Shown here: positions 1-11,290 of the stretch, one piece after another | Position numbering within the stretch: position 1 is the stretch's first letter | How the letters are laid out: every line of letters begins with the position of its first letter | Source: Cacajao melanocephalus | Taxonomy: Eukaryota; Chordata; Mammalia; Primates; Pitheciidae | Assembly (NCBI GenBank): GCA_963573385.1 | Contig: CAUYLG010048348.1 | Location: forward strand, 1 to 64,000 | DNA: 64,000 nucleotides | Direction: 5' to 3' | The notes under the pieces: model-generated | Told to the model about the DNA's origin: nothing | Databases searched by the model: none | What the model saw: the letters and a program-made list of their open reading frames with translations, nothing else | Made by a program: the position numbers and the translations under genes

Positions 1-905
1 TGCACTGGTTTCTTCCCATTTTTGTGGATTTATCCACCTGTCGTCTTTGTAATTGCCGACTTTCAGATTGGGTCTGAGTGGACGTCCGGCTTGTTGGTGA
101 TGAAGTTTTTTCTGTTTCTTAGTTTTCCTTCAGCGGACGCCCCTTCCCCACAGAGCTAGGCCTTCCCGGGTTCAGCTGTGCTTACTGTGAAACTCTCAGT
201 CCTCAGCACTTCCAATTGCTGTTCTCCTTGTGGGGATGGGACCAGCCGAGCCCAACTCAAAAGGGCACCCAGTCCTGTATACTCCACACGGAGAAGCGCC
301 GCACCATGCTGGGGCGCCGGCAAAACAGCCGCGCCGGCCAAAAGAGTTGCACTGGTGACCCGTGTGGCTCCTCCGCTGGGTAGCTCCCAGTTTGTGGGCA
401 ACAGAAATTCATCTGAAATTGCGGCATCCACTGGCTCTCTGCGCTTTCACTGGGAGTTACAACCCTGAACTGTTGTTAATCGGCCATCTTGGATCTCTCT
501 CTGCCTGGTGATGAAGTTTTTTCTGTTTCTTAGCTGTCCTTTGGCTGACGACCCTTCGCCACAGAGCTGGACCTTCCCGGTTTGGCTGTGCTTGCTGTGA
601 AACTCTCAGTCCTTAGTGTTTCCAATTGCTGTTCTCCTTGTGGGGATGGGACCAGCTGAGCCTGATTCAAAGGGCACCCCGTCCCGTATACTCTGCACTG
701 AGAAGCGCCGTGGCGGGGCGCCGGCAAAACAGCCGCGCCGGACAAAAAAGTAGTGCTGGCGACCCTTGTGGCTCCTCCGCTGGGAAGCTCCGGGTCTGTG
801 GACAACAAAAATTCGTCTGAAAGTGCGGCGTCCACTCGCTCTCTGAGCTTTCACTGGGAGCTACAATCCTGAGCTGTTCTTAATCGGCCATCTTGGATCT
901 CTCTA
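1..905 (-). mobile_element. L1 5' UTR with two tandem ~405-bp units (continues off left edge)
   Basis: On the minus strand the sequence opens with ATCCAAGATGGCCGATTAA at about 898, the typical L1 5' end, and runs towards AAAAATGGGAAGAAACCAGT at the left edge, the conserved segment just upstream of L1 ORF1. Between them the same ~405-bp block occurs twice (about 91-500 and 503-905; repeated landmarks lie 404-412 bp apart). The block holds the CpG-rich promoter-like region. The subfamily looks older than L1PA, but I cannot assign it. The remainder of the L1 lies outside the window. Confidence 0.8.
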
Positions 906-906
906 G

Positions 907-1077
907 GATGAATATATGTCATTGTGTTTTTGCTTTGTGTTTCTCTGATGGCTAATGATGTTGAGCATCTATTTATGCCCTTATTAGAAATTTTTATATC
1001 TTACTCAGAAAGATATCTATTCATATCCTTTGCCCATTTAAAAAATGGGTTGTCCTTTTTAATTGAGTTGTAGAGAT

Positions 1078-1133
<56 letters not shown>

Positions 1134-1200
1134 CTGGTTATATATATGTGTATCTATATATATTCTGGATATATATATGTGTATATATATATTCTGGATG

Positions 1201-1239
<39 letters not shown>

Positions 1240-1940
1240 TGGCAAATATTTTCTGCTATTGTGTGGGGTGTTCCTTCTATTTCTTGATAGTGTCCTTTGA
1301 TACACAAACATTTTTAATTTTGATATTGTTCAATTTATCATTTGTTCTTTTGTTGCTTGTGGTTTTGGTGTGATAGCTTAAACCATTGCTTAATCCATTG
1401 TTTAAATCATTGCTTAATCTAGTGTCACAAATATTTATGCCTATGTGTGCTCCTAAGATATTTGTTGTTTTAGCTTTTACATTAAGTACTTTAATCCATT
1501 TTGAGTTAATTTTTGTGTATGATGTACTGCAAGAATTCAAATTTGTTTCTTTGCATGTGGAAATCCTTGTGCAAATGGTTTATTTCAGTTGTTTGAAAAG
1601 ACCATTCTTTACCCATTGAATAGTGTTGGCACTCTTGTTGAAAACCAATGGGCCACAAATACGTGGATTTATTTTTGGATTTTCAGTTACATTCTATTAT
1701 CTGTGTCTATTGTACGCCGCTACCATGCTGTTTTGATTGCTATGATTTTGTAGTAAATTTTAAAACTAGAAAGTGTGAGCCCTCCAACTGTGTCCTTATC
1801 TTTAAATAATTTTTTTTTATTTTGGGTCAGCTTGTCAATTTTTGTCAATTTCTGCAAAGAAGCCAGCTAGGATTTTGATAGGCATTGCATTGAATCTGTA
1901 TATTAATTTGGGGAATATTGCCATCTTAACAATATTACAG
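907..1940 (-). mobile_element. Old L1 (L1M-type) ORF2 3' fragment
   Basis: Read on the minus strand this matches the 3' part of L1 ORF2: AGCCATCAGAGAAACAC, GGCAAAGGATATGAATAGA and the CCAAAATCAAAACAGC-type region near 1720-1740, ending at AATATTGTTAAGATGG about 1935. Many substitutions and stops show age. It is interrupted by a large TG/TA microsatellite at 1081-1240. Confidence 0.75.
1081..1240. repeat. (TG)n/(TA)n compound microsatellite
   Basis: A run of TG dinucleotides (about 1085-1116) is followed by TA runs and two TATTCTGGATATATATATG-like units. It gives spurious cysteine/valine/tyrosine/isoleucine repeat ORFs on both strands. Confidence 0.95.
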
Positions 1941-3340
1941 GGCATTTAACTTATCAACATTAGAAGGAACATAGGGTGTGTATCACTTTTTAGATAACAG
2001 TAAAACAGATATTGTTCATTTACAAAATAATGTACTAGTCCCTTTTTAAGGCCTCCTTCTTAACAAGGGTCACATCTCCATCTTATATTGTTTCCAGATG
2101 GTCCTTCAAAGACAGAAACAAAGACCTTGCTGTGAGAACTGGTCAGTTCAAAAAGGGGCAGCTTTGATCTTGAGGATTCTTGGTTTTGCTGGCTCACTCT
2201 TCATACAGTATAAGTCTGGGCAAGGGAAGATGAAAACTCATTTATCAAGAGAATATTATTTTCTAAGCCTTGTGCCTTGCATTTTTCCATTGCATAGTCC
2301 CACTCACTCTTTGCAATAACCTTTTACATGAGCATAACAATTCCAGTTTGCAGATGAGGAAGCAAAAGCCTGTGAAGGTTAAGAACTTGAACTTGCAGGG
2401 CTTTTAGGTGGCAGAAGTAGGATTTGAATCAAGGTTGGTCTAGCTCCAGATACTGTTCCCATACTTTGAGACCACTCCCAATATAAAAACATCTGTTCAA
2501 ACTTCTGTCCAGATCTGGCAGAGGAGCCTCATCTTTCTTTGGACTATAGTAGCTGCTGAGTTGTTCCAAGATGCTCCTTCCAGATGTTGAGGGTAACAAG
2601 GAAAGTCCCTAGTCTGTACCAGAGTGTGTATCCAAGCTGACTTGTGCCCTGGCACAGTTCATCTCTCCAGAGGAGCTCTGCTCAGAAGGAGGCATTTCCT
2701 TTTATTCCAGGGTGGGACACTGAGCCAAACCAAAAGTTTCATGCTTTTAATTTCAGTGTAGATCTCCTCTCCTAGTAAACCATTTGAGATATAGCTCTCA
2801 GTGACAATCTCAATGACAAGAACTCATTTTATTGTAAAATAATAGATCTTTGTGTGTCTAGCTCTAGACCATTAGACAGTAATTTCCAAGAATGTTAAAT
2901 ATATCAAACCCATTCAAATAATTTACCAATGACTGTGCCTTCCTGAGCAAGTTGGATAGAGATTTACCCACAACGACTGAAAGAACAAATTCAAGCTCCA
3001 TGGGATGGGGAGCATTGTGGGATTATTCTGTATGATGGGCAGTGGAAAAATACCTCCTCCTCCTTCTCCTCATATGTTTGTGATTTTTCATTCTCAGGAC
3101 TAATTACATCATTGGGTTTATGTGCTTTTATATAGGATTAAGACACAGGAAGAGGTTGCAGTAAAAAACTACAGCCAATGTTCTTCACTATCTTTTTTCA
3201 CTCCCTACTGGCTTACAGATCATCGATTTTGATTTTTTGATATGATTTTCATGGGTGGTTCCTATATCTCTCCATGGATCTCTAAGCAGGGGTCATGTTT
3301 TAGGTTCATAAAGCATTAGACAAGCTTTTGTAACCAAGAG
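1941..3340. other. Intergenic stretch, mostly unique, one MIR
   Basis: No coding potential beyond chance ORFs. Apart from a plus-strand MIR at about 2250-2470 I see nothing recognisable. Confidence 0.6.
2255..2470 (+). repeat. MIR
   Basis: Contains CAGATGAGGAAGC, GGTTAAGAACTTG, AGGATTTGAATCAAGG and a CTAGCTCCAGA ending, in the order of a MIR consensus. Confidence 0.65.
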
Positions 3341-4340
3341 AACTTGGTAACTGAGGAAATAGTATGGTTAAATAAGATGAGGGGAAATTTAAGGATGATG
3401 CCTAGAATTCTGACTTGAGTGATGACAAAAGAGAGAATATGAGGAGAGGCTCTGATATGACAAATATAAAAGAACACATTCAGTTTGGGACAACTTGAGT
3501 ATCGAGTGCTTTTGAAACACATTAGTGAAGACTTTGAGTAGATAGGTGGATTTACAATAAGTGTCTAGAGCTTAGAGTTAATAAATATGGGCTTGAGATA
3601 TTAATTTGGAAGTTATGATGCAGGTGGGGGCTAGAGACATGGGTGTGAACAAAATACACCAGGAAAGAGTCCTTGGGAACATCCACATATAAGGGATGGC
3701 TAGAAACAGGAATCTGAAAAGGAAGTGGGTAAGTGGCAACCAGAAAGGTAGAAAAATGATCAGAAGAAATTGGTTGCAGAACCAAAAGAAAACAGAATTT
3801 CAAGAAAAAAGGAACAGTCAGCATTCACTCAGTCAACTAAGGTTTATTGAATGACTACTGTGTGCCTGGAGATGCCTTCATGGAACTAAAAAGGAAAAAT
3901 GCCTGCTCTGGTAGAGCTAACATTGAACTGGAAGGAGTCAAACAATACACATAATAAATAAATGAACAATAAAGTATGAAAGAAGTTGATAGATGTTATG
4001 AGAAAAAGGACCAGGGAATGCAGATCAGGAGTTCCAGTCAGAGAAGTTCAGTTTAAATGAGGTGATCAGGATAGCACTCGCTGAAAAAGAAAAACTTGAA
4101 CATAGACTTGAGGTGAAAGGTGAAGATGTGAATATCTGAGAGAAGGGTGTTTCATCGGAAGGAACAGCTATCATAGAGGCTCTGAGGTAAACACATGCCT
4201 GATATGTAATAGCAAAGAACCATTCTGCACTGAGCAGAATCAGTGAGGGGAAGAATAGAAGGGAATGAAGTGAGAAGGCAAGAACGTGGTACACACAGTG
4301 GAGGGCCATGTATGATGTCATTACAAACACGTTGTCTTTA
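3340..4340 (-). mobile_element. L2-like LINE remnant
   Basis: The 3' end of the element is near 3822 (GGTTTATTGAATGACTACTG followed by CTGGTAGAGCTAACATTGAA, the reverse of the L2 tail). Flanking segments such as AGGCTCTGAGGTAAAC and GGAGGGCCATGTATGATG belong to the same kind of old repeat. The same phrases in opposite orientation and order recur at 17.08-18.49 kb, so both are copies of one family. Segment 3340-3815 is less certain than 3822-4340. Confidence 0.55.
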
Positions 4341-5159
4341 CTCTGAGAGGGGTATGGAAATGTTGAAGAGTTTTAATATATGTTGAATGCTGTGTTGAGA
4401 TTACAGTTAGGTGTGCAAGTGTAGAAGCAATTGCAAAAATCCAACAGAAGTGAATATGGCTTGAATCAGATGAGTTGCAGTAAAGGTGGTAACAAATGGT
4501 CATTTGTACATATATACAACCGCAGGCACATACACTCATATTGTTTTTAAGTTTCAGCTTCATTGAAGTATAAATACAATAAAATTGCCTCATTTTAATT
4601 ATAAAATTTAATTATGGGTCAATCAGGTTTTATATGGATGCTATAATGTCTTCTGCAAAAACAAATGGAAATAGCTGGATTTTCCTCCCAAGAGTATTGT
4701 CTTACGGTTTTAAAAGTATTACACAATGGTTTGTGTAATATAAGAGGAAAAAATACTTGAGAACTATTAAATAACTGGCTATTTCTGCCTAAGATGGATG
4801 AGGGCTTGACATACAAATGTGAGGCATGGGCTTGCTTTGCACAGGACAAGGCCTGGCTAATACAGAAAGCACAGCTGGATGCTATCCGCACAAGCAAGAG
4901 ACTGGTGTTAGTGAGAAAAGATTTCTTGCCTTTGGATATAGATGGAGAAAATTGGGGTGCATGCTAATGGGCCCACACATTGCACCAAGCAGGGCCCACT
5001 TAGGCTTGTCCTGCTTGGGACCAGAAGATCTCTAACAATGGGTATAGTGTTGTGGAAAAGCCACTTGTCTGCATTTGGATTGCTGGCCAAAATTAACTCG
5101 GGGAAGTGGTTACTATTGAAGGTGTTCCAAATGGTCACGAATTTTTTAAAAGGTGAATA
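4341..5159. other. Intergenic stretch without recognisable feature
   Basis: Only short chance ORFs on both strands; no repeat family that I can name. Confidence 0.5.
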
Positions 5160-5345
5160 ATAATAATGGCTACTATTTATTGACTATCTGCTGTATAGCA
5201 GGATAAGCATTACGATATGTTAACTATTTATTCTTCACAACCTCTGATATATTTTTACCCTGTTGTTAAAATGGTGGAAACTCATGCTTAGAGAGACATA
5301 AAATGCAGTTCTAACTCTGAAATCTAAACTCTTAGTCCCATATTA
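5160..5345 (+). repeat. MIR
   Basis: GGCTACTATTTATTGACTATCTGCTG, a degenerate gap region, then GGTGGAAACTCATGCTTAGAGAGA match the order of a MIR core and tail, heavily diverged. Confidence 0.55.
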
Positions 5346-5959
5346 CCCTAAAGGGGATCTATAATTTCAGCGATTCCACTAACTTGACAGCATGTGATTG
5401 AGTCAAGTTAAAGCAAGAGCAAAACAGGTAATAGGGGAAACAGATTGAGCATTTTTGGTACTCGGCTACCACTCTACTGGGAATGATAATTTTACTCAAT
5501 TTTATGTTTGGTGGGAAACCCCATTGACTGGAGACTTCCTCTAGAAGGGAGGAAGAGGTGTGGAGATTTAGGAAGCTGATGAAATATGTAGTTAAACCAA
5601 TGTGGAAACTACTAGAAACATACAGGTTGGCCCCCAAGGTATTTTGCAACAACCTCAAATGATATAAACACTATTACATTGTTAGAGTACGATGATAGGA
5701 GCTGCATGGAGAGGTGCTGAGTTACCACTGAATAATTGAGGGCCTCCCTGGGGAGTCCAAAACGGTTGTCTTGTTTATGGGCAAGAAAAAAATGGGTGAC
5801 CCTATCACAGTGGGCCACAGTGTATAATCTAGACAAAAGGAAATTAGAAAAGTCACCAGGCCACCATCCATATGTTTGCAGAAAAGTAAGTACCCCTCCA
5901 GAACTCCTTTAATTCTCACTTACAGGCTGGGGAGTCAAACTTGTCCTTATCCTTGCTCC

Positions 5960-7270
5960 TGCAGCAGCAGGAACCACCTCAGCTGTAGCAAAGGACCGTT
6001 ACAATGATGAAGGACAACATGATTGGAAATCATGCATTACAGGGTGGGGTTGGTGGCTTCTTCAACTGCTATGCCATGATGGTTGGACAAAAGCTGGTGG
6101 AAAACCTGAAGATCTGAAAAAATGAGGTGTGCTCAGTTGGGTACATAGCATTTTATGAATCACTAAGCCTACAACTATGTGCTGAGCCTTACTTTTCCCA
6201 TCAGAAGAACAGTGACTTCTAGAAGGTCATAGAGGGCACATTGGCCCAGCACAACTAACACTGCGTCCTTTATGGTACAGATGTTAGTGAAAATAATATT
6301 AAGGCTTCAGTTTCTTTAATAACATACAATGTTGCAGTTGATATACCATTTAAAGGAGGGGCTAAGTTTGGTGTTAATAATGCTCAAAATTATACAGTTA
6401 ATGAGTTAAAAATGATCAAGGAGTTCACCATGGAGCTAACAAAAAAGGGTTTCATTAATCCTAGAATTGATGCCTTTGCTCCTTATATACACACTGATGA
6501 AAGGAATGTCCTAGATTACAGATACTTATCATGATATTATAGGCTATTTTGATATTAATCCACTAGCCTACATCATTGGTTAAGATATCAGTCCAAGTGG
6601 CATCCATGCAACTCTGCCATTGGGAGTTATCCTGCATGGATTTGAAAAGTTCATAAATGCTGCTTCTTGCATGAACTTTATGGTATTGTCTACCAATGTG
6701 GGGCAATAAAACCTTTATCATTCATGATTTGGTAATATGATCCTTCACACAATGAAGTATTTATACCATTTTGATGCTAGACGTGTTGGTATTGGTGAGA
6801 TTGATGAGATCATATGGAATCCAGATCATGTTTACCCAAAGGAGTTAGAAGACTCTAAATTACCAACTGGGACCATTATTGTCTTTTCTACAGTCAAACC
6901 TTATGGTAGAAATATCCTGAAAGCAGATTATGATACATGCACTTCTGGTTAAGGTGAAAAACAGCTTACCAAGCACAATACATCCAAAATCAAAACAAAA
7001 ATCACGGCTGAAAGCGGTAATGGACCAGTAGCCACAGGGATAAAGATATTCGTTATGGGGAATAGATTGGTAATCCTCGTTTTCTACTTGAATACTAGAG
7101 GAGTAACTATCTTATTTAAATAATGTAAAAATATCCAAATTATGTCAGCTACATATATTTAAATATAAAAGGAATTTTAACTCCATTTGCTAATGTCTGT
7201 TCAAGAAAGTTTGGGATAAAAATGTGGAAAGCCTAGTGGGGCTCTTTATTTATTCCTACTGCAGGGTTTC
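5960..7270 (+). pseudogene. GLUD-type glutamate dehydrogenase processed pseudogene
   Basis: Plus-strand sequence follows the glutamate dehydrogenase coding region without introns. Recognisable stretches in order: FTMELTKKGFINP near 6422-6465, HYDIN-like DIINPLAY region near 6540, and YLYHFDARRVGIGEIDEIIW through NPDHVYPKELEDSKLP to LKADYDT at 6755-6940, then EKQLTKHNTSKIK near 6957 and a LNTRGVTI segment near 7088. Mitochondrial GLUD1 and the X-linked retrogene GLUD2 are the family members. Here there are in-frame stops and frameshifts throughout, a missing start and a missing C-terminal third; similarity fades near 7270 with no poly(A) tail seen. The first ~150 bp are weakly matched. Not functional. 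It lies 2.5 kb downstream of PAK3, on the opposite strand. Confidence 0.85.
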
Positions 7271-9229
7271 AATGTATAATGTAAAGAGTCTTATTTTATA
7301 ACATTAGAACATGGCATAGCCCTCTCGTTTTGTAAAGCAAAGCAATTTGGCTTTGCATGTTGTAAAATTAAGAGTTGTTTCTTGTGAATTTTATTTTCCT
7401 GCAATACTGTAGGCTGAGAAGCCAGTCAATTCATGTCCACAGGGAAGAACTTAAAAGTAATGATATTTGAATTCTCTGCATCCCCAGGGAGGAATCAAAA
7501 GTGGCTGAAGAGAAAGTGGGACATCCTATTAAGGTGGGTGGGACTGGTGACAGGTGGAATTAATTTAGTAAGGAATTTCTTGATACCCATGTAATAGGTA
7601 GTTGGAGGTAGAAGTGGGCTGGGCCATGATATCCATCCTATCTCATTACCATGACCTCTGAAATGTCATAAACAAAGATGCCATGCAGTCCATTGGTTTT
7701 CTTATTGCAAATATTGTTGAGATAGTCGTATATCACATGTAATTTTAAGAATGAAGAGAGATCTTGTGTACTTTTTACCTGTTTACCCTCAATGGTAATA
7801 TAGCCTTGCTTCTTACTTTGAAGAAATGTGTATCTCTAGGAAATAGGATGAGGGTTCTCTAGGTAAAAGACTAAGGTACACATATAATAGGGCCGCATTG
7901 CCAATTTCCTTTTTACCCCAAGGTCAGCTGCTTGAGAGAACATGTATAAGTATGTATAAAGCAATGGCTATAGCAAAGGCTTCAGATTAACCTCTACTGT
8001 AGGCAGCAGGCCTGGAATATGCAAAAGTTGACCTGACAAGCCCCAGTAAAGGAGAGAGGAAAAACCAAGACCATATTTTCTCCCTGGTTCAGTGAGGTGC
8101 CAAAAACTGAAAAAGAACTATCAAGATAGATCCAAAGATGTAGTTGAATAATTTTATTCCATGAGAAGGGTTTCTGCCATCAGGTATGGAAAACAAATAA
8201 AAAGTAATCAGCTGTAATATTGCAAAGTGGTTGAGTCATCCCAGTGGCCTATCCAGAGATCTGTCAGCATCAGGGACTGCTGTGCACATTGCAGATATAG
8301 GTAAGCAGAATGGTAAACACAGGAGCAGTTGCACAGTGACACAGGTACAGGATTAGCAGAGGGTGGTGGTAGTAGTAGTGCTTCCCACAGGTATGTGGGA
8401 AGCCAGCAGATGCCACCCAAGTTCTTGGGGACAAAGACTTCAAGGGATGTGGAGAACAACTATAATCTGTGGGACATTTAAGGTATTAGCCCCTCCTCAC
8501 TTTAGTAGGAGGTAAGGAACTTGGATAAGGCTAGAATTCCAGCAATCATGCTTATAAGGCTGAGCTGTGGAATAATATATTTGTCATTGTTTGGGTCCTG
8601 TTCCTCCAAGTCATTGTGACAAAGGAAAATGCCTTCAAATTTTATTTTTTGATAGAAGATATTGGTAATTTGCTAACTTATAAACAGTATTTCCACTTTA
8701 CTTAATAAGAATAGAAAAATAGTTGGAGCAAACCTGGCAAGAAAGGCTGGAAGGGTGTGAGGATAGTTAGCTAGTTAGCTAGTTAGCTAGTTAGCAGGAG
8801 CTTGTTAGTAGGAGAGGCAGTGCAGTAATTGTGCACATGGACAGTAGATAACTTGGCTAAATCCTAGCTACTGGAATTCTCATTCACTTGCCCACTAGTA
8901 TTTACAGAAAATGTCTTTTTGGCTTTCAATATGAAGAGTTTAAGTGAGAAAATTAAAGCTTGCATGTAAGTACAGTGAACTAGAAAATAATCAAATAACA
9001 TTTGGTAAGATATGTAATCCATTTGTAGAGAATATAGTACCATTGTGTATGCACTTACACAAAGGTACAAAATTATATACACATGCTCTAGAAGGAGTAC
9101 TATGTCCACTGCACAAGTAATACTAGTGGAACAAACCTCTAGTTTATCAAATTGCTGGTGTCCTTGTCTTGAGTCTTGAGGACTCAAAAGAGCCTCCAAC
9201 AAACAGGTATGTCTAGCAGCTTTTAACAA
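7271..9229. other. Intergenic stretch downstream of PAK3
   Basis: No gene seen. ORFs of 83 and 121 codons on the minus strand (8208-8459, 8864-9229) have no recognisable domain or Kozak/splice support. A short 8-bp tandem repeat lies at 8766-8796. Confidence 0.5.
8766..8796. repeat. Tandem (GTTAGCTA)n minisatellite
   Basis: About four copies of the 8-bp unit GTTAGCTA in a row; the unit contains the palindrome TAGCTA. Confidence 0.85.
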
Positions 9230-9362
9230 GCTTTACTGTCATTTAGTCACATTTACGAGTAATTTTTCAAAGTTACCTTTAATAGAAATGTCTACAGTGT
9301 CTGATATGTAACAGGAGCTCAATAAATGCCTTCTAATGTATGAGCAAATTAGTGAATGAAGG
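9230..9362 (+). repeat. L2 3' end fragment
   Basis: AACAGGAGCTCAATAAATGC followed by GAGCAAATTAGTGAATGAA matches the L2 3' terminus in plus orientation. Confidence 0.55.
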
Positions 9363-9824
9363 TTTTCAGTAATGTTGGTTGGAATGCCTCCTGTGACCTC
9401 TGGACTTCGGTATCAGATATAAGACAAAACTAAACATTGTGCAGATGGTTTTGCATGTTCAGAATTTTCCAAGTGGAAAGATGATCAAAAACAAATTATT
9501 TACTACATGTGATTTCTTTTGGTGGGTTTCCTTCATCTACATTTGTGATCTACAAGGCTTTTGACCTGCATTGATTATACACATTTGTCTCTCTGAGCTA
9601 CTCCATGTAAACATCAGATGGAGAATCTGCATCTGAGTTATTTAGTAGCAGAATTTGCAGGGCATTTCCTGTATTGGTCACAAGGCTGGGCATTTCCCTG
9701 CCTCCAGACCTATGAGACAGTGATATACCCTCCAACCTGTGAAGTACGTAAAATGGTCAATGCTAAGGGGGTGGATGGGAAGGTGACAGAAGACAGAAGC
9801 ACTAGCTCACTGATGTTTGTCATT

Positions 9825-9830
9825 TTTATT
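9825..9830 (-). promoter_or_regulatory. Candidate distal PAK3 poly(A) signal
   Basis: AATAAA on the minus strand (TTTATT on plus). About 25-45 nt downstream in the transcript lies a U/GU-rich stretch (TTCTGTCTTCTGTC, around 9787-9800), the usual downstream element, so cleavage near 9806-9812 is predicted. Below this point sequence character changes to ordinary intergenic DNA with L2 remnants. Confidence 0.55.
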
Positions 9831-11089
9831 TGCAACACTTTAGGTCCAAGTCTCAAACTGCAATATTTTTACACTCAAGACACAGTCATGCACAATCCAT
9901 ATTTCAATTTTCTATTGCTTCAACCACAATTTAAAATAACAATATTGGAAACAAAAACCCTTAAAAGGATTGGATGCTGAGGCCAAAACGATGGAACCAT
10001 ACCATCAGCAGGTCTACAAAAGAAATAACTTACTTAAAAATCAACAAACAAAAAGACCATAAATACCTTTAATCCAAAGTTACAGAAGAATTTCACTACA
10101 CATGGTTTACAGATAACACATTTTGACAAAAGTAATGCACAGCCAAATGAGATACAATTCTGATAAACAATGAAAATGTGGATCCTCTACTTGTTTTGCG
10201 TAGATGTTGTAAGTTTAATCCCAGTAGACATCACTACCCTTGTGATCTGGCTCCTCCTGGCTGATGTACTGAGATTTAAACCTCAATGCATTAATAGTTA
10301 CAGGATTCTGTGAAGATCTTCTCATCAATAATCAATACAGTGTTTGCAGGTCCATAAAGTACACCATACACAAGCACACATATTGAACTTGAATTTTGCA
10401 CTCAGGGCTGGTTGGCACTCTGCTGTAGGCAGGGCTTTGGGACCATCCACTAACTAACTCCCAGTTTACCCTCTTTCCAGCAGTGTACTCATCACACAAC
10501 TGGCCAATCACTGTGGGAGTTGTCATCAGAAATGCTATCTTTGGTTCCCAACAAATGAATTTGTCAACACTTCTGACTGCTAAGAGCATGTAATTACTTT
10601 TTCATTTCTCTCTGCAACTTGTAAGTGTTTAGGTTCACTCTTAGTAGTCTCCGCCATTAAAATGCATGGGCTCTGCCATCTTGTGCCACTTGAGAATTAA
10701 ACTCTATAAAGCCCAGCACTAATTCACAGGAAAGGAGAAGCCCAAGTACAGTTATATTCTAGCAAGTGTGACAGTGTATTATTTCTGTTGTAGTGGCAAA
10801 TACTGGCTACAGCTTAATGAAAACCAGACTTTACATACAGAGTGTATGGAAAATGAAAACTGGGAACAGTCAACAGAAAATGGACATTAAAACAAAAACA
10901 AAATGAAACAACTATGAATGAATTGAAAGGCTGCCACAAGTTTTATCAACATCCCTTATTATTATGAATTTCATTTGCTTGAGTTTTAAAAATCATCTTA
11001 CACAGTTCTTTCATTTAACTGCAACATAAGAGACTCAGGCTTAAGCATGTGATATTTGCCATCACTATAGCAGGTTGAATTTGCAAGGC

Positions 11090-11290
11090 AACCTATAATA
11101 CCGTAGAATGTTAGAGCTTTTGGAAAGACCCTAAGGATCATCTAGTCAAATACACTTATTTTACAGATGAGGAAACAGTCATGGAAAGGTTAAGTGACTT
11201 GCCCAAGGTCTCACAGCAATTAGTAATAAAGCTCATATTAGACTCCAGGGCTCCTTCTTCCTAGGCTAGTATTTATTCCACTACATCTGA
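11090..11290 (+). repeat. MIR-like ancient SINE inside PAK3 3' UTR
   Basis: Contains the phrase TTTTACAGATGAGGAAACAG followed by AAGTGACTTGCCCAAGGTCT and CACAGCAATTAGTAA, characteristic of old mammalian MIR-type elements in plus orientation, i.e. antisense to PAK3 mRNA. Confidence 0.6.

Noticed and set aside
156..854. Paired ~90-100-codon minus-strand ORFs with similar proteins, and a first impression of an LTR
   Set aside because: They fall in the duplicated L1 5' UTR; the L1 start sequence and pre-ORF1 segment explain the region better than an LTR.
1077..1373. ORFs of cysteine/valine and tyrosine/isoleucine repeats
   Set aside because: Pure translation of a TG/TA microsatellite in several frames.
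9618..9980. 120-codon plus-strand ORF
   Set aside because: Overlaps the inferred PAK3 3' end on the opposite strand; no known domain, no promoter or splice support.
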